The notes: generated from the letters alone by a model not told the origin. 64,000 nt of DNA from Micromonospora antibiotica (GCF_017599305.1 NZ_JAGFWR010000021.1:1-64000), one strand, 5' to 3'. Positions 35,419 to 43,858 are shown, counted from the first letter of the stretch. Numbers and translations are program-made.

Positions 35419-36168
35419 GGCGGTGCGCAGGGCGTCCTTGACCTCGCCGACGGTCAGCTCGCCGAAGTGGAAGACGCTGGCGGCGAGCACCGCGTCGGCC
35501 CCCGCGCCGATCGCGGGCGGGAAGTGCGCCACCCGGCCGGCGCCGCCGCTGGCGATCACCGGCACGTCGACCACCGCGCGGACCGCCTCGATCAGGGTGA
35601 GGTCGAAGCCGGCCTTGGTGCCGTCGGCGTCCATCGAGTTGAGCAGGATCTCCCCCGCGCCCAGCTCGGCCCCGCGCGCCGCCCACTCGACCGCGTCGAG
35701 CCCGGTGCCGCGGCGGCCACCGTGGGTGGTCACCTCGAAACCGCTGGGGGTGGTGCCGGCTGGTGCCCGCCGGACGTCCAACGAGAGCACCAGCACCTGC
35801 CGGCCGAAGCGGTCGGCGATCTCGGCGATCAGCTCGGGGCGGGCGATGGCGGCGGTGTTCACCCCGACCTTGTCGGCCCCGGCGCGCAGCAGGGTGTCCA
35901 CGTCGGCGACCTGCCGGACCCCACCGCCGACGGTGAGCGGGATGAAGACCGACTCGGCGGTCCGGCGCACCACGTCGAGCATGGTGCCCCGGTCGCTCGA
36001 GGACGCGGTGACGTCCAGGAAGGTCAACTCGTCCGCACCGGCCCGGTCGTACGCCGCCGCCAGCTCCACCGGGTCACCGGCGTCGCGCAGGTCGAGGAAG
36101 TTGACCCCCTTGACCACCCGACCGGCGTCCACGTCCAGACACGGAATCACCCGTACCGCCACCGTCAT
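35401..36168 (-). CDS. hisF: imidazole glycerol phosphate synthase subunit HisF
   Basis: Cyclase subunit that, with ammonia from HisH, makes IGP and AICAR from PRFAR. A 255-aa TIM barrel; the catalytic aspartates are Asp12 (IPCLDVDAGRVVKG) and the Asp in LLNSMDADGTKAGF, with phosphate loops SGGAGR and GGGVRQ. ATG start; a TAGGCT box ends 6 nt upstream, suggesting a leaderless mRNA. It is separated from the main his operon by the MDR and ohr genes and isolated by palindrome copy 3. Confidence 0.96.
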   Translation of the reverse strand: MTVAVRVIPCLDVDAGRVVKGVNFLDLRDAGDPVELAAAYDRAGADELTFLDVTASSSDRGTMLDVVRRTAESVFIPLTVGGGVRQVADVDTLLRAGADKVGVNTAAIARPELIAEIADRFGRQVLVLSLDVRRAPAGTTPSGFEVTTHGGRRGTGLDAVEWAARGAELGAGEILLNSMDADGTKAGFDLTLIEAVRAVVDVPVIASGGAGRVAHFPPAIGAGADAVLAASVFHFGELTVGEVKDALRTAGHPVR

Positions 36169-36243
36169 GCGCCGAGCCTATCCAACGCCCCCGCCCCACC
36201 CCCCTGCCCCGCCCACCCAACCCCACCAACCCCGCCACCTCCC

Positions 36244-36305
36244 CGGTGATCAAGAGGTTTACGTCAGTTCGATCTCCAAAGGTGACGCAAACCTCTTGAT
36301 CACCG
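36244..36305. repeat. 62-bp palindromic module, copy 3
   Basis: Left arm 36244-36266, 16-nt loop 36267-36282, right arm 36283-36305; one mismatch in 23. The right arm is identical to copies 1 and 2, the loop sequence is different. C-rich DNA lies on its left (36181-36243) and G-rich on its right (36306-36361). Unlike the other two, it lies between tandem minus-strand genes, separating the MDR oxidoreductase from hisF. Confidence 0.85.
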
Positions 36306-36361
36306 ATGCCGGGGAGGCGGGGGAGGCGGGCGGGGGCGGGGAGGGGAAGGGGGAGGGAGGG

Positions 36362-37360
36362 TTAGAGGCGGACGAGCATTTTGCCGAGGTTTTCGCCGCG
36401 GAGGAGGCCGAGGAACGCGTCGGGGGCGTTGTCGAGGCCGTCGACGATCGTCTCGTCGTAGGAGAGGCGGCCCTCGCGCAGCCAGCCGGCGACCTCGGTG
36501 ACGAACTGCTCGCGCAGGTCGCCGTGGTCGCCGACCAGGAAGCCGCGCAGGGTGAGCCGCTTGCCGATGACCAGCGCCAGGTTGCGGGGCGCGGCCGGCG
36601 GCTCGGCCGAGTTGTACTGCGCGATCATGCCGCAGATCGCGGCCCGACCGTGCAGGTTCATCGCCCCGATGGCGGCCTCCAGGTGCTCGCCGCCGACGTT
36701 GTCGAAGTAGACGTCGACCCCGTCCGGAGCGGCGGCCTTCAGCGCGTCGCGGACCGGACCGTCGTGGTAGTCGAAGGCGGCGTCGAAGCCGAGCTCCGTC
36801 AACCGGGCCACCTTGGCCGGCGAGCCGGCGCTGCCGACCACCCGGCCGGCGCCCCGCAGCTTGGCGATCTGGCCGACCATGCTGCCCACCGCGCCGGCCG
36901 CGCCGGAGACGAACACGGTCTCCCCCGGCCGCATCGCCGCCACGTCCAGCAGCCCGGCGTACGCGGTCAGCCCGGTCATCCCGAGCACGCTCAGGTAGGC
37001 GCTGACCGGGCCGACGTCCGGATCGACCCGGCGGGCGGACCGGCCGTCTAGCAGCGCGTACTCCCGCCAGCCCAGCCCGTGCAGCACGGTGTCGCCGACG
37101 CTGATCCCGTCGGCCCCGCCGGCCACCACCTCGCCGACCGCCCCACCGTCGAGGGGCTCATCCAGGGCGAACGGCGGCACGTAGGACTTGACGTCGTTCA
37201 TCCGGCCACGCATGTACGGGTCGACCGACATGAACTGGTTACGGACCACGATCTGCCCCGGGCCCGGGGTGGGCACCTCGGTCTCGACGAGGCGGAAGTT
37301 GTCGGCCGTCGGCCACCCCTGGGGGCGGGAGGCCAGGTGGATCTCACGGTTGCTGGTCAT
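36362..37360 (-). CDS. NADP-dependent oxidoreductase (MDR family, alkenal/alkenone reductase type)
   Basis: 332 aa zinc-free medium-chain reductase. SVDPYMRGRM (about residue 45-54) is the hallmark of the LTB4 dehydrogenase/CurA/YfmJ group; the nucleotide-binding motif is VSGAAGAVGSMVGQ and VDVYFDNVGG follows. These enzymes reduce the C=C bond of enals and enones, often in detoxification. ATG start with AGAGGA about 9 nt upstream. Its neighbours ohr/ohrR suggest a stress-defence cluster. Confidence 0.9.
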   Translation of the reverse strand: MTSNREIHLASRPQGWPTADNFRLVETEVPTPGPGQIVVRNQFMSVDPYMRGRMNDVKSYVPPFALDEPLDGGAVGEVVAGGADGISVGDTVLHGLGWREYALLDGRSARRVDPDVGPVSAYLSVLGMTGLTAYAGLLDVAAMRPGETVFVSGAAGAVGSMVGQIAKLRGAGRVVGSAGSPAKVARLTELGFDAAFDYHDGPVRDALKAAAPDGVDVYFDNVGGEHLEAAIGAMNLHGRAAICGMIAQYNSAEPPAAPRNLALVIGKRLTLRGFLVGDHGDLREQFVTEVAGWLREGRLSYDETIVDGLDNAPDAFLGLLRGENLGKMLVRL

Positions 37361-37406
37361 CCGGTGTCGTCCTCTCGTACGCGATGGTGGTGGTCTGCTG
37401 CAGCGC

Positions 37407-37838
37407 TCAGGCCGCAGCGGCCTCGCGCACGGTGAGCGCCACCTCGATGTTGCCCCGGGTGGCGTTCGAGTAGGGGCAGACCTGGTGGGCGGCCTCGACC
37501 AGCTGCTGGGCGGCGGCGCGCTCGACGGCCGGCAGGTCCACCACCAGGGTGACGGCAAGACCGAAGCCGCCGCTGCCGTTCGCTCCGATGCCGACCTCGG
37601 CCTCGACGACCGAGCCGGTCACGTCGGCCTTGGCCCGGCGGGCCACCACGCGCAGCGCGGAGTGGAAGCAGGCCGCGTAGCCGGCGGCGAAGAGCTGCTC
37701 GGGGTTGGCCGCGCCACCTGCGCCGCCCATCTCCTTCGGAATCGCCAGGTCGAGGTCGAGGGTGGAGTCGGAGGTCCGGACGTGGCCGTCCCGGCCGTCG
37801 CCGGTGGCGGTCGCGGACGCGGTGTAGAGCACCTGCAT
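37407..37838 (-). CDS. ohr: organic hydroperoxide resistance protein
   Basis: 143-aa Ohr of the OsmC superfamily, a thiol peroxidase reducing organic hydroperoxides. The two catalytic cysteines are Cys57 (AAGYAACFHSAL) and Cys121 (HQVCPYSNATRGN). The ATG follows the ohrR stop by 5 nt; AAGGAG inside the ohrR end serves it at 11 nt. Co-transcribed with and controlled by OhrR. Confidence 0.95.
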   Translation of the reverse strand: MQVLYTASATATGDGRDGHVRTSDSTLDLDLAIPKEMGGAGGAANPEQLFAAGYAACFHSALRVVARRAKADVTGSVVEAEVGIGANGSGGFGLAVTLVVDLPAVERAAAQQLVEAAHQVCPYSNATRGNIEVALTVREAAAA

Positions 37839-37843
37839 GGAAA

Positions 37844-38290
37844 TCACTGCTCCTTCTGTCGGTGGATCGTCTCGGTGACCCGGGTGAGGGTGTCGCGCAA
37901 CGCGACCAGCTCGGCCTCGTCGAGCCCGGTGGAACAGGCCACCCGCAACGGCACGTCGGTCATCCGTTGGCGCAGGGCCACGCCGTCGGCGGTCAGCCCC
38001 ACCTCCACCCGTCGCTCGTCGAGCGCGGAGCGGGTGCGGACCACCAGACCCGCCGCCGCCAGCCGTTTGAGCAGCGGGGAGAGGGTGCCGGAGTCGAGCC
38101 GCAGCGCGGTCCCCAGCTCGGAGACCGTGGGTGGATCGTCGCCGCGCTCCCACAGCACCAGCAGCACCAGGTACTGCGGGTAGGTGAGCCCGAACTCGTC
38201 GAGGATGGGCCGGTAGACGTCGGTGAGCGCGCGGGAGGCCGCATAGAGCGCGAAGCAGACCTGATCACGCAACACCAGATGGTCACTCAC
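37844..38290 (-). CDS. ohrR: organic hydroperoxide-sensing MarR family repressor
   Basis: 148-aa MarR protein. The N-terminal LRDQVCFALYAASRA holds the reactive Cys12 of OhrR; winged helix at residues 50-100 with DERRVEVGLT in the wing. A further Cys (RVACSTG, about residue 118) could form the resolving disulphide of a two-Cys OhrR. GTG start. A perfect 15-bp palindrome lies 16 nt upstream. Confidence 0.93.
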   Translation of the reverse strand: MSDHLVLRDQVCFALYAASRALTDVYRPILDEFGLTYPQYLVLLVLWERGDDPPTVSELGTALRLDSGTLSPLLKRLAAAGLVVRTRSALDERRVEVGLTADGVALRQRMTDVPLRVACSTGLDEAELVALRDTLTRVTETIHRQKEQ

Positions 38291-38305
38291 CGGGAAAACG
38301 TAGCT

Positions 38306-38320
38306 CGCAATTCAATTGCG
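38306..38320 (-). promoter_or_regulatory. OhrR operator
   Basis: CGCAATT-C-AATTGCG, a perfect palindrome with AATT cores, resembles known OhrR boxes (ACAATT/AATTGT). It is centred about 23 nt upstream of the ohrR GTG, consistent with autorepression of ohrR-ohr relieved by organic peroxides. Confidence 0.75.
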
Positions 38321-38368
38321 CACAACTTATCTGGTCGGAAGTGACCCGGGTCTCCCCCGGGCGGCGGG

Positions 38369-38426
38369 CCGGGACGCCCCGGGCCAGGACGCCCCGGACC
38401 AGGACGCCCCGGACCAGGACGCCCGG
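38369..38426. repeat. four 15-bp tandem repeats downstream of ridA
   Basis: CCAGGACGCCCCGGA units begin at 38384 and 38399, with a variant at 38369 and a truncated copy at 38414. The array lies between the ridA stop and the ohrR promoter and encodes nothing convincing. Confidence 0.75.
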
Positions 38427-38456
38427 CGGGACTCCCGGATCAGGAGAACACCCGGG

Positions 38457-38873
38457 TCAGGACGGCGGAAGGTAGGCCTCCAGCTCGACCTCCACCAGAT
38501 GGTCCGGATCGACCAGCCCGGCGACGACGACAAGCGTCGCAGCCGGCCGGACCGGGCCGAAAACGGCATTGTGGGCCCGGCCGACCTCGTCGAGGAAGAG
38601 CCGGTCGGTCACGTACAGCCGGGTCCGCACCACGTCGGCGGCCCCCGCACCCACCTCGGCCAGGGCAGCCAGGGCGATCCGCAGCGCCTGGGCGGTCTGC
38701 GCGGCGGCATCGCCGACGTGCGTCACCACCCCGTCGACGGTCGACGTGCAGCCGGCCGTCCAGGCCGACCGACCGGCCCGGACCACCCGGGAGTAGCCGT
38801 ACACCGTCTCCCACGGGCCGCCCGAGCCGAGCCGGGTGACGGTCGCGTCGTCCGGCCCGGCCACGTCGGTCAT
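38457..38873 (-). CDS. RidA family protein
   Basis: 138-aa member of the YjgF/YER057c/UK114 family, which hydrolyses reactive enamine/imine intermediates of amino-acid metabolism. The protein has the typical VVRAGRSAWTAGCTS strand and VVRTRLYVTD; the substrate-binding Arg of true RidA (R105-like) may correspond to RPAATLVVV. The ATG overlaps the priA stop (ATGA), making it the last gene of the his operon; a link with PLP-dependent HisC chemistry is plausible. Confidence 0.85.
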   Translation of the reverse strand: MTDVAGPDDATVTRLGSGGPWETVYGYSRVVRAGRSAWTAGCTSTVDGVVTHVGDAAAQTAQALRIALAALAEVGAGAADVVRTRLYVTDRLFLDEVGRAHNAVFGPVRPAATLVVVAGLVDPDHLVEVELEAYLPPS

Positions 38874-39598
38874 CCGGCCGCCCGCAACGTGGCAAGCGCC
38901 TCGGCCACCGTGAACGCACCGGCGTAGAGCGCCTTGCCGGCGATCACGCCCTCCACACCCGCCGGCTCCAGGGTCGCCAGGGCCCGCAGGTCGTCCAGGG
39001 TCGACACGCCACCCGAGGCGATCACCGGGGCGTCGGTACGGGCGCAGACCTCACGCAGCAGGTCCAGGTTCGGCCCGCGCATCGTGCCGTCCTTGGTGAT
39101 GTCGGTCACCACATACCGGGACGCACCGGCCGCGTCCAGCCGGGCCAGCACCTCCCACAGGTCACCGCCGTCGCGGGTCCAGCCCCGCGCCGAGAGGGTA
39201 CGACCCCGCACGTCCAGGCCGATCGCCACCCGGTCGCCGTACTCGGCGCAGATCCGGTCACACCACTGCGGGTCCTCCAGCGCGGCGGTGCCGATGTTCA
39301 CCCGGGCCGCCCCGGTGCCGAGCGCCGCGCGCAGCGACGCGTCGTCGCGGATGCCACCGGACAACTCCACCCGCACGTCCAGCTTGCCGACCACCTCGGC
39401 CAGCAGGGCGGCGTTGGAGCCCCGGCCGAAGGCCGCGTCCAGATCGACCAGGTGGATCCACTCCGCCCCGTCGTTCTGCCAGGCCAGCGCCGCGTCGAGC
39501 GGGTCGCCGTAGGCGGTCTCGCTGCCGGCGGCGCCCTGCACGAGCCGGACGGCCTGGCCGTCGGCGACGTCCACAGCGGGCAACAGGGTCAGGCTCAC
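38870..39598 (-). CDS. priA: bifunctional HisA/TrpF isomerase PriA
   Basis: 242-aa TIM barrel converting ProFAR to PRFAR and, in actinobacteria without trpF, also PRA to CdRP. Asp10 and Asp170 (ITKDGT) are the acid/base pair. Arg138 and Trp140 in ARGWTRDGGD are the PriA-specific residues used for the TrpF reaction. No trpF is in the trp cluster here, supporting the dual role. GTG start with AGGAG 8-9 nt upstream. The stop overlaps ridA. Confidence 0.93.
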   Translation of the reverse strand: MSLTLLPAVDVADGQAVRLVQGAAGSETAYGDPLDAALAWQNDGAEWIHLVDLDAAFGRGSNAALLAEVVGKLDVRVELSGGIRDDASLRAALGTGAARVNIGTAALEDPQWCDRICAEYGDRVAIGLDVRGRTLSARGWTRDGGDLWEVLARLDAAGASRYVVTDITKDGTMRGPNLDLLREVCARTDAPVIASGGVSTLDDLRALATLEPAGVEGVIAGKALYAGAFTVAEALATLRAAG

Positions 39599-39614
39599 GT
39601 TTCCTACTCCTCGG

Positions 39615-39938
39615 TCAGATCCGACGGTCCAGGGCGATCACCACGATCGCCGGCAGGACCAGCAGCAACAGCACGACCAGCGCCACCCGCAGCGCGAGAT
39701 CGTCGACGAACACCCAGATCAGCACCAACGCCGCGCCGGTCAACCCGACGATGGCGGCCCGCTCCCCCCGGCTGCGCCGGGCCAACCGGCCCGTCCGGCC
39801 CCGCCGCCACTGCGGGGTGACCCGACGGACCAGGGCGCGGCGACGCTGCCGACGGGCCAACTTGCGCTGGCGTACGACACGGTCGCGGGCCGCCTCCGCC
39901 TCCCGGACGGCCCGCCGACGGGCCCGCTCCTTACTCAC
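39615..39938 (-). CDS. small basic membrane protein in the his operon
   Basis: 107 aa. Residues 1-60 are strongly basic (Arg/Lys-rich, likely helical); residues 61-104 form two hydrophobic segments (AAIVGLTGAALVLIWVFV and LRVALVVLLLLVLPAIVVIAL). Probably inserts with its positive N-terminus inside. GTG start, 30 nt after hisH and 16 nt before priA, so co-transcribed. Unknown function; similar small proteins occur at this position in related actinobacteria. Confidence 0.75.
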   Translation of the reverse strand: MSKERARRRAVREAEAARDRVVRQRKLARRQRRRALVRRVTPQWRRGRTGRLARRSRGERAAIVGLTGAALVLIWVFVDDLALRVALVVLLLLVLPAIVVIALDRRI

Positions 39939-39968
39939 CGCGCACCCGACCCGGTGCGGCCGCCCGTC

Positions 39969-40610
39969 TCAGTCAACCGTGGCCAGCCAGTTGCGCAGCA
40001 GCACGGCACCCGTCTCGGCCGACTTCTCCGGGTGGAACTGGGCCGCCGACAGCGGGCCCCACTCCACCGCGGCGACGAACTCCGTGCCGTGGTGGGCGGT
40101 GGTGACCCGGACGCCCGCCTCGCGCAACGACGCCTGGTCGAGCACCCCGTAGGAGTGCACGAAATAGAACCGGCTGTCGGCGGGCAACCCGGCGAAGAGC
40201 ACCGACCCGTCCGGCGGGGTCACCGTGTTCCAGCCCATGTGGGGCAACCGGTCGGCGGGCAGCCGGGTCACCCCACCGGGTAGCAGCCCCAGCCCCTTGG
40301 TCACCACCCCGTGCTCGTCGCCGTGTGCGAAGAGCACCTGCATGCCGACGCAGATGCCGAGCACCGGGCGGCCGGCGGCGACCCGTTCGGCGATCACCGG
40401 GCCGGCACCCGACGCCTCGATCCCGGCCATGCAGGCCGCGTACGCGCCGACGCCCGGCACGACCAGGCCGTCGGCATCGGCGGCGGCGGTCAGGTCGGCG
40501 GTGACGGTCACGTCCGCCCCGGCATGGGCCAGCGCCCGCTCGGCCGACCGCAGGTTGCCCGAGCCGTAGTCGAGCACCACGATCCGCTTTCCGGTGCCGT
40601 GCGCGCCCAT
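39969..40610 (-). CDS. hisH: imidazole glycerol phosphate synthase glutaminase subunit
   Basis: 213-aa class I glutamine amidotransferase supplying ammonia to HisF. The nucleophile is Cys87 in GICVGMQ; His193 and Glu195 (FHPEKS) complete the triad. The oxyanion loop PGVGAY is present. The ATG shares one base with the stop of the 56-aa membrane protein gene (TGATG), so translation is coupled. Confidence 0.96.
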   Translation of the reverse strand: MGAHGTGKRIVVLDYGSGNLRSAERALAHAGADVTVTADLTAAADADGLVVPGVGAYAACMAGIEASGAGPVIAERVAAGRPVLGICVGMQVLFAHGDEHGVVTKGLGLLPGGVTRLPADRLPHMGWNTVTPPDGSVLFAGLPADSRFYFVHSYGVLDQASLREAGVRVTTAHHGTEFVAAVEWGPLSAAQFHPEKSAETGAVLLRNWLATVD

Positions 40611-40780
40611 CAGCCCTCCCCGGGTAGCAGCCAGAGCACCCCGCCGACGGTGGCCAGCACGGCGAGCAGCCCGGTGACCACGATCGCACCGCGTGGCGCG
40701 TCCTGCCGGTACAACGACCAGGCCCCACCGACGAGGATGCCGGCGAGGATCAGCAGCAGGGTCGGCAGCACCGGGCCCAT
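40610..40780 (-). CDS. 56-residue membrane protein
   Basis: MGPVLPTLLLILAGILVGG... then AIVVTGLLAVLATVGGVLWLLP: two hydrophobic helices joined by a short loop (YRQDAPRG). ATG start with a G-rich stretch (AGGGGGGTGG) upstream. The stop overlaps hisH by one base. A similar tiny membrane gene lies between hisB and hisH in other actinobacteria; function unknown. Confidence 0.7.
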   Translation of the reverse strand: MGPVLPTLLLILAGILVGGAWSLYRQDAPRGAIVVTGLLAVLATVGGVLWLLPGEG

Positions 40781-40850
40781 CAGCGCCACCCCCCTGGTCG
40801 GCCGACCCGCGACGGGCAGTGCCGGGCGGAACCGGACGCGACCGCGCCGG

Positions 40851-41462
40851 TCACAGCGCGCCCTTGGTGCTGGGCACCACACCGGCGTTGCGCGGGTCGA
40901 GCGCGGTGGCCTCCCGCAGCGCCCGGGAGACCGCCTTGAACTGGGCCTCCACCACGTGGTGGGCGTCCGGGTGGCCGCCCGGCCGGGCCGCCCGCAGCAC
41001 GTCCACGTGCAGGGTGACCCGGGCCGACTGGCCGAAGGACTCCCAGATGTGCCGGGTCATGCTGGTCGGATAGACCGGCCCGATGTACGGCGACAGCGCC
41101 GGCTCGTCGTGCACCACGTACGGGCGGCCGGACAGGTCGACGGCGGCCCGGACGAGCACCTCGTCCATCGGGATGGTCGCCGAGCCGTACCGCCGGATGC
41201 CGGCCTTGTCGCCCAGCGCCTGGTCGAACGCGGCGCCCAGGGCCAGCGCGGTGTCCTCCATCGTGTGGTGGGCGTCGATCTCCAGGTCACCGACGGTGCG
41301 GACGGTCAGGTCGAAGCCGCCGTGCCGGGCGATCTGGTGGAGCATGTGGTCGTAGAAGCCGACCCCGGTGCTGATCTCGGCCTGGCCGGTGCCGTCGAGG
41401 TCGATCTCGACGAGGACCTTGGTCTCCTTGGTGATCCGCTCCACCCGGGCGGTGCGACTCAT
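40851..41462 (-). CDS. hisB: imidazoleglycerol-phosphate dehydratase
   Basis: 203-aa monofunctional IGPD (no phosphatase domain). The Mn-binding motifs DHMLHQIARHGGFDL, DAHHTMEDTALALG, PYVVHDEP and DAHHVVEAQFKA are all intact. ATG start in an ATGA overlap with hisC. Confidence 0.97.
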   Translation of the reverse strand: MSRTARVERITKETKVLVEIDLDGTGQAEISTGVGFYDHMLHQIARHGGFDLTVRTVGDLEIDAHHTMEDTALALGAAFDQALGDKAGIRRYGSATIPMDEVLVRAAVDLSGRPYVVHDEPALSPYIGPVYPTSMTRHIWESFGQSARVTLHVDVLRAARPGGHPDAHHVVEAQFKAVSRALREATALDPRNAGVVPSTKGAL

Positions 41463-42532
41463 GACAGTTTCTCCATCGCGGTGAGGAAGGCATCGGTCTC
41501 GGCGGGGGTGCCGGCGGTGACCCGCAACCAGCCGGGCAGGCCCACGTCCCGGACGAGCACCCCGGCGTCGAGCAGGGTCCGCCACGCGGTGGCCTGGTCG
41601 CCGCCGACGGCGAAGAGCACGAAGTTGGCGTCGCTGTCGGCCACCCGGAAACCCCGGCCCCGCAGCGTGTCGACGATCCGGTCCCGTTGCACCTTGATCG
41701 CCTCGACGGTGCCGAGCAGGGCGTCACGGTGGGCCAGCGCCGCGCGGGCGGCGGCCTGGGTGAGCGACGAGAGGTGGTACGGCAGCCGGACCAGCTGCAC
41801 CGCCGACACCACCGCCGGGTCGGCGACCAGGTAGCCCAACCGGCCACCGGCGAAGCCGAACGCCTTACTCATGGTCCGGGTCACCACCAGCCGGGGGTGG
41901 CCGGGCAGCAGCGCCAGGGCGTCGCTCGTGCCCGGTCGGGCGAACTCGGCGTACGCCTCGTCGACGACCACCATGCCGGGCGCGGCGTCGAGCACGGCGG
42001 TGACCACCGCCGGGTCCAGCGCGGTGCCGGTCGGGTTGTTCGGCGAGCAGAGGAAGACCACGTCGGGGCGGTGCTCGCGGACCTCGGCGACCGCCTCGTC
42101 GGCGGTCAGCCCGAAGTCGACCCCCCGCTGGGCCGGCACCCACCGGGTGCCGGTGCCCAGGGCCAGCAGCGGGTGCATCGAGTACGCCGGCACGAAGCCC
42201 AGCGCGGACCGCCCCGGCCCGCCGAACGCCTGGAGCAGCTGCTGCTGGATCTCGTTGGAGCCGTTGGCCGCCCAGACCTGCTCGGCGGTGATCCCGTGCC
42301 CGAGGTAGCCGGCCAGGTCGGCGCGCAGCGCCACCGCCTCGCGGTCCGGGTAGCGGTTGAGGTCACGCAGCTCGGCGGCGAGCGCCTTGCCGATCGCCTC
42401 CACCACCGGCTCGGGCACCGCGTAGGAGTTCTCGTTGGTGTTCAGCCGGACCGCCACGTCGAGCTGCGGCGCCCCGTACGGCGAACGGCCCCGCAGGTCG
42501 TCGCGGATCGGCAGGTCGTCGAGGGTGGTCAC
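41459..42532 (-). CDS. hisC: histidinol-phosphate aminotransferase
   Basis: 357-aa PLP enzyme (fold type I). The substrate-end motif LNTNENSY, SPNNPTG, DEAYAEF and the PLP lysine in TRTMSKAFGFAGGRLGY are clear. GTG start overlapping the hisD stop (GTGA), stop overlapping hisB (ATGA). Confidence 0.97.
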   Translation of the reverse strand: MTTLDDLPIRDDLRGRSPYGAPQLDVAVRLNTNENSYAVPEPVVEAIGKALAAELRDLNRYPDREAVALRADLAGYLGHGITAEQVWAANGSNEIQQQLLQAFGGPGRSALGFVPAYSMHPLLALGTGTRWVPAQRGVDFGLTADEAVAEVREHRPDVVFLCSPNNPTGTALDPAVVTAVLDAAPGMVVVDEAYAEFARPGTSDALALLPGHPRLVVTRTMSKAFGFAGGRLGYLVADPAVVSAVQLVRLPYHLSSLTQAAARAALAHRDALLGTVEAIKVQRDRIVDTLRGRGFRVADSDANFVLFAVGGDQATAWRTLLDAGVLVRDVGLPGWLRVTAGTPAETDAFLTAMEKLS

Positions 42533-43851
42533 GACGCCTCCCCGGCGAACCGCACCGCGACCGCCTGCCCGTGCGCCGGCAGGTCCTCCACGGTGGCCAG
42601 GGTCACCACGTGCGGCGCGACGTCACGCAGCGCCTCCCGGGTGTATTCCACCAGGTGCACCCCGCGCAGGAAGGACTGCACGGACAGCCCCGAGGAGTGC
42701 CGGGCGCAGCCGCCGGTGGGCAGCACGTGGTTGGAGCCGGCGCAGTAGTCGCCGAGCGACACCGGCGCCCACGGGCCCACGAAGATCGCCCCGGCGTTGC
42801 GTACCCGCAGCGCCCAGTCGCGGGCGTCCCGGGTCTGGATCTCCAGGTGCTCGGCGGCGTACGCGTCGACCACCCGCAACCCGTCGGCCAGGTCGTCGAC
42901 CAGCACGATGCCGCTCTGCTGCCCGCCCAGCGCGGTGCCGACCCGCTCGGCGTGCTTGGTCGCCGGCACCTGCCGGGCCAGCTCCCGGTCGACCGCGTCG
43001 GCCAGCTCGACCGACGGGGTGACCAGCACGCTGGCCGCCAACGGGTCGTGCTCGGCCTGGCTGATCAGGTCGGCGGCGACGTGCGCCGGGTCGGCGGTGT
43101 CGTCGGCCAGCACGGCGATCTCGGTCGGGCCGGCCTCGGCGTCGATGCCGACCACCCCGCGCAGCAACCGCTTGGCGGCGGTGACCCAGATGTTGCCCGG
43201 CCCGGTGATCATGTCGACCGGCGCGCAGTGCAGGGTGCCCCCCGCGTCGACCGCCGACCCGTACGCCAGCATGGCGACCGCCTGGGCGCCGCCGACGGCG
43301 TACACCTCGTCGACGCCGAGCAGCGCGCAGGCGGCGAGGACCCGGGCGTCCGGGAGCCCCCCGTTGTCCAGCTGCGGCGGGCTGACCACCACCAGCGAGC
43401 GGACCCCGGCCACCTGGGCCGGCACCACGTTCATCACCACGGTCGACGGGTACATCGCCAGCCCGCCGGGGACGTAGAGGCCGACCCGGTCGACCGGCAC
43501 CCAGCGCTCGGTGACCGTGCCACCCGGCACCACCTGGGTGGTGTGGTCGGTGCGCCGCTGGTCGGCGTGCACCCGACGGGCCCGACTGATCGACTCCAGC
43601 AGGGCGGCCCGCACGTCGGGGTCGAGCGTCCCCTCCGCCTCGGTGATCGCCTCGGCCGGGACCCGCAGCACCGGCGGGCAGACACCGTCGAACCGCTCGC
43701 TGGCCTCCCGGATCGCCGGGTACCCATGGTCGCGGACGGCCTCGACGAGCGGGCGGATCCGCTCGACGGCCACGGACACGTCGAGCTGGGCACGGGGCAG
43801 CAGTCGGCGCGGGTCACGGACCCCGCCGCGCAGGTCGATCCGATTCAACAC
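42529..43851 (-). CDS. hisD: histidinol dehydrogenase
   Basis: 440-aa NAD-dependent enzyme performing the last two oxidations to histidine. Motifs include GLYVPGGLAMYPSTV, GPGNIWVTAAKRLL, DAEAGPTEIAVLAD, the zinc/catalytic region QAEHDPLA and GDYCAGSNHVLPTGG. I take GTG 43851 (VLNRIDLRGG): TAGACT ends 7 nt upstream, implying a leaderless mRNA, and length then matches the family. First gene of the his operon. Confidence 0.95.
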   Translation of the reverse strand: MLNRIDLRGGVRDPRRLLPRAQLDVSVAVERIRPLVEAVRDHGYPAIREASERFDGVCPPVLRVPAEAITEAEGTLDPDVRAALLESISRARRVHADQRRTDHTTQVVPGGTVTERWVPVDRVGLYVPGGLAMYPSTVVMNVVPAQVAGVRSLVVVSPPQLDNGGLPDARVLAACALLGVDEVYAVGGAQAVAMLAYGSAVDAGGTLHCAPVDMITGPGNIWVTAAKRLLRGVVGIDAEAGPTEIAVLADDTADPAHVAADLISQAEHDPLAASVLVTPSVELADAVDRELARQVPATKHAERVGTALGGQQSGIVLVDDLADGLRVVDAYAAEHLEIQTRDARDWALRVRNAGAIFVGPWAPVSLGDYCAGSNHVLPTGGCARHSSGLSVQSFLRGVHLVEYTREALRDVAPHVVTLATVEDLPAHGQAVAVRFAGEAS

Positions 43852-43858
43852 GCTCCCG

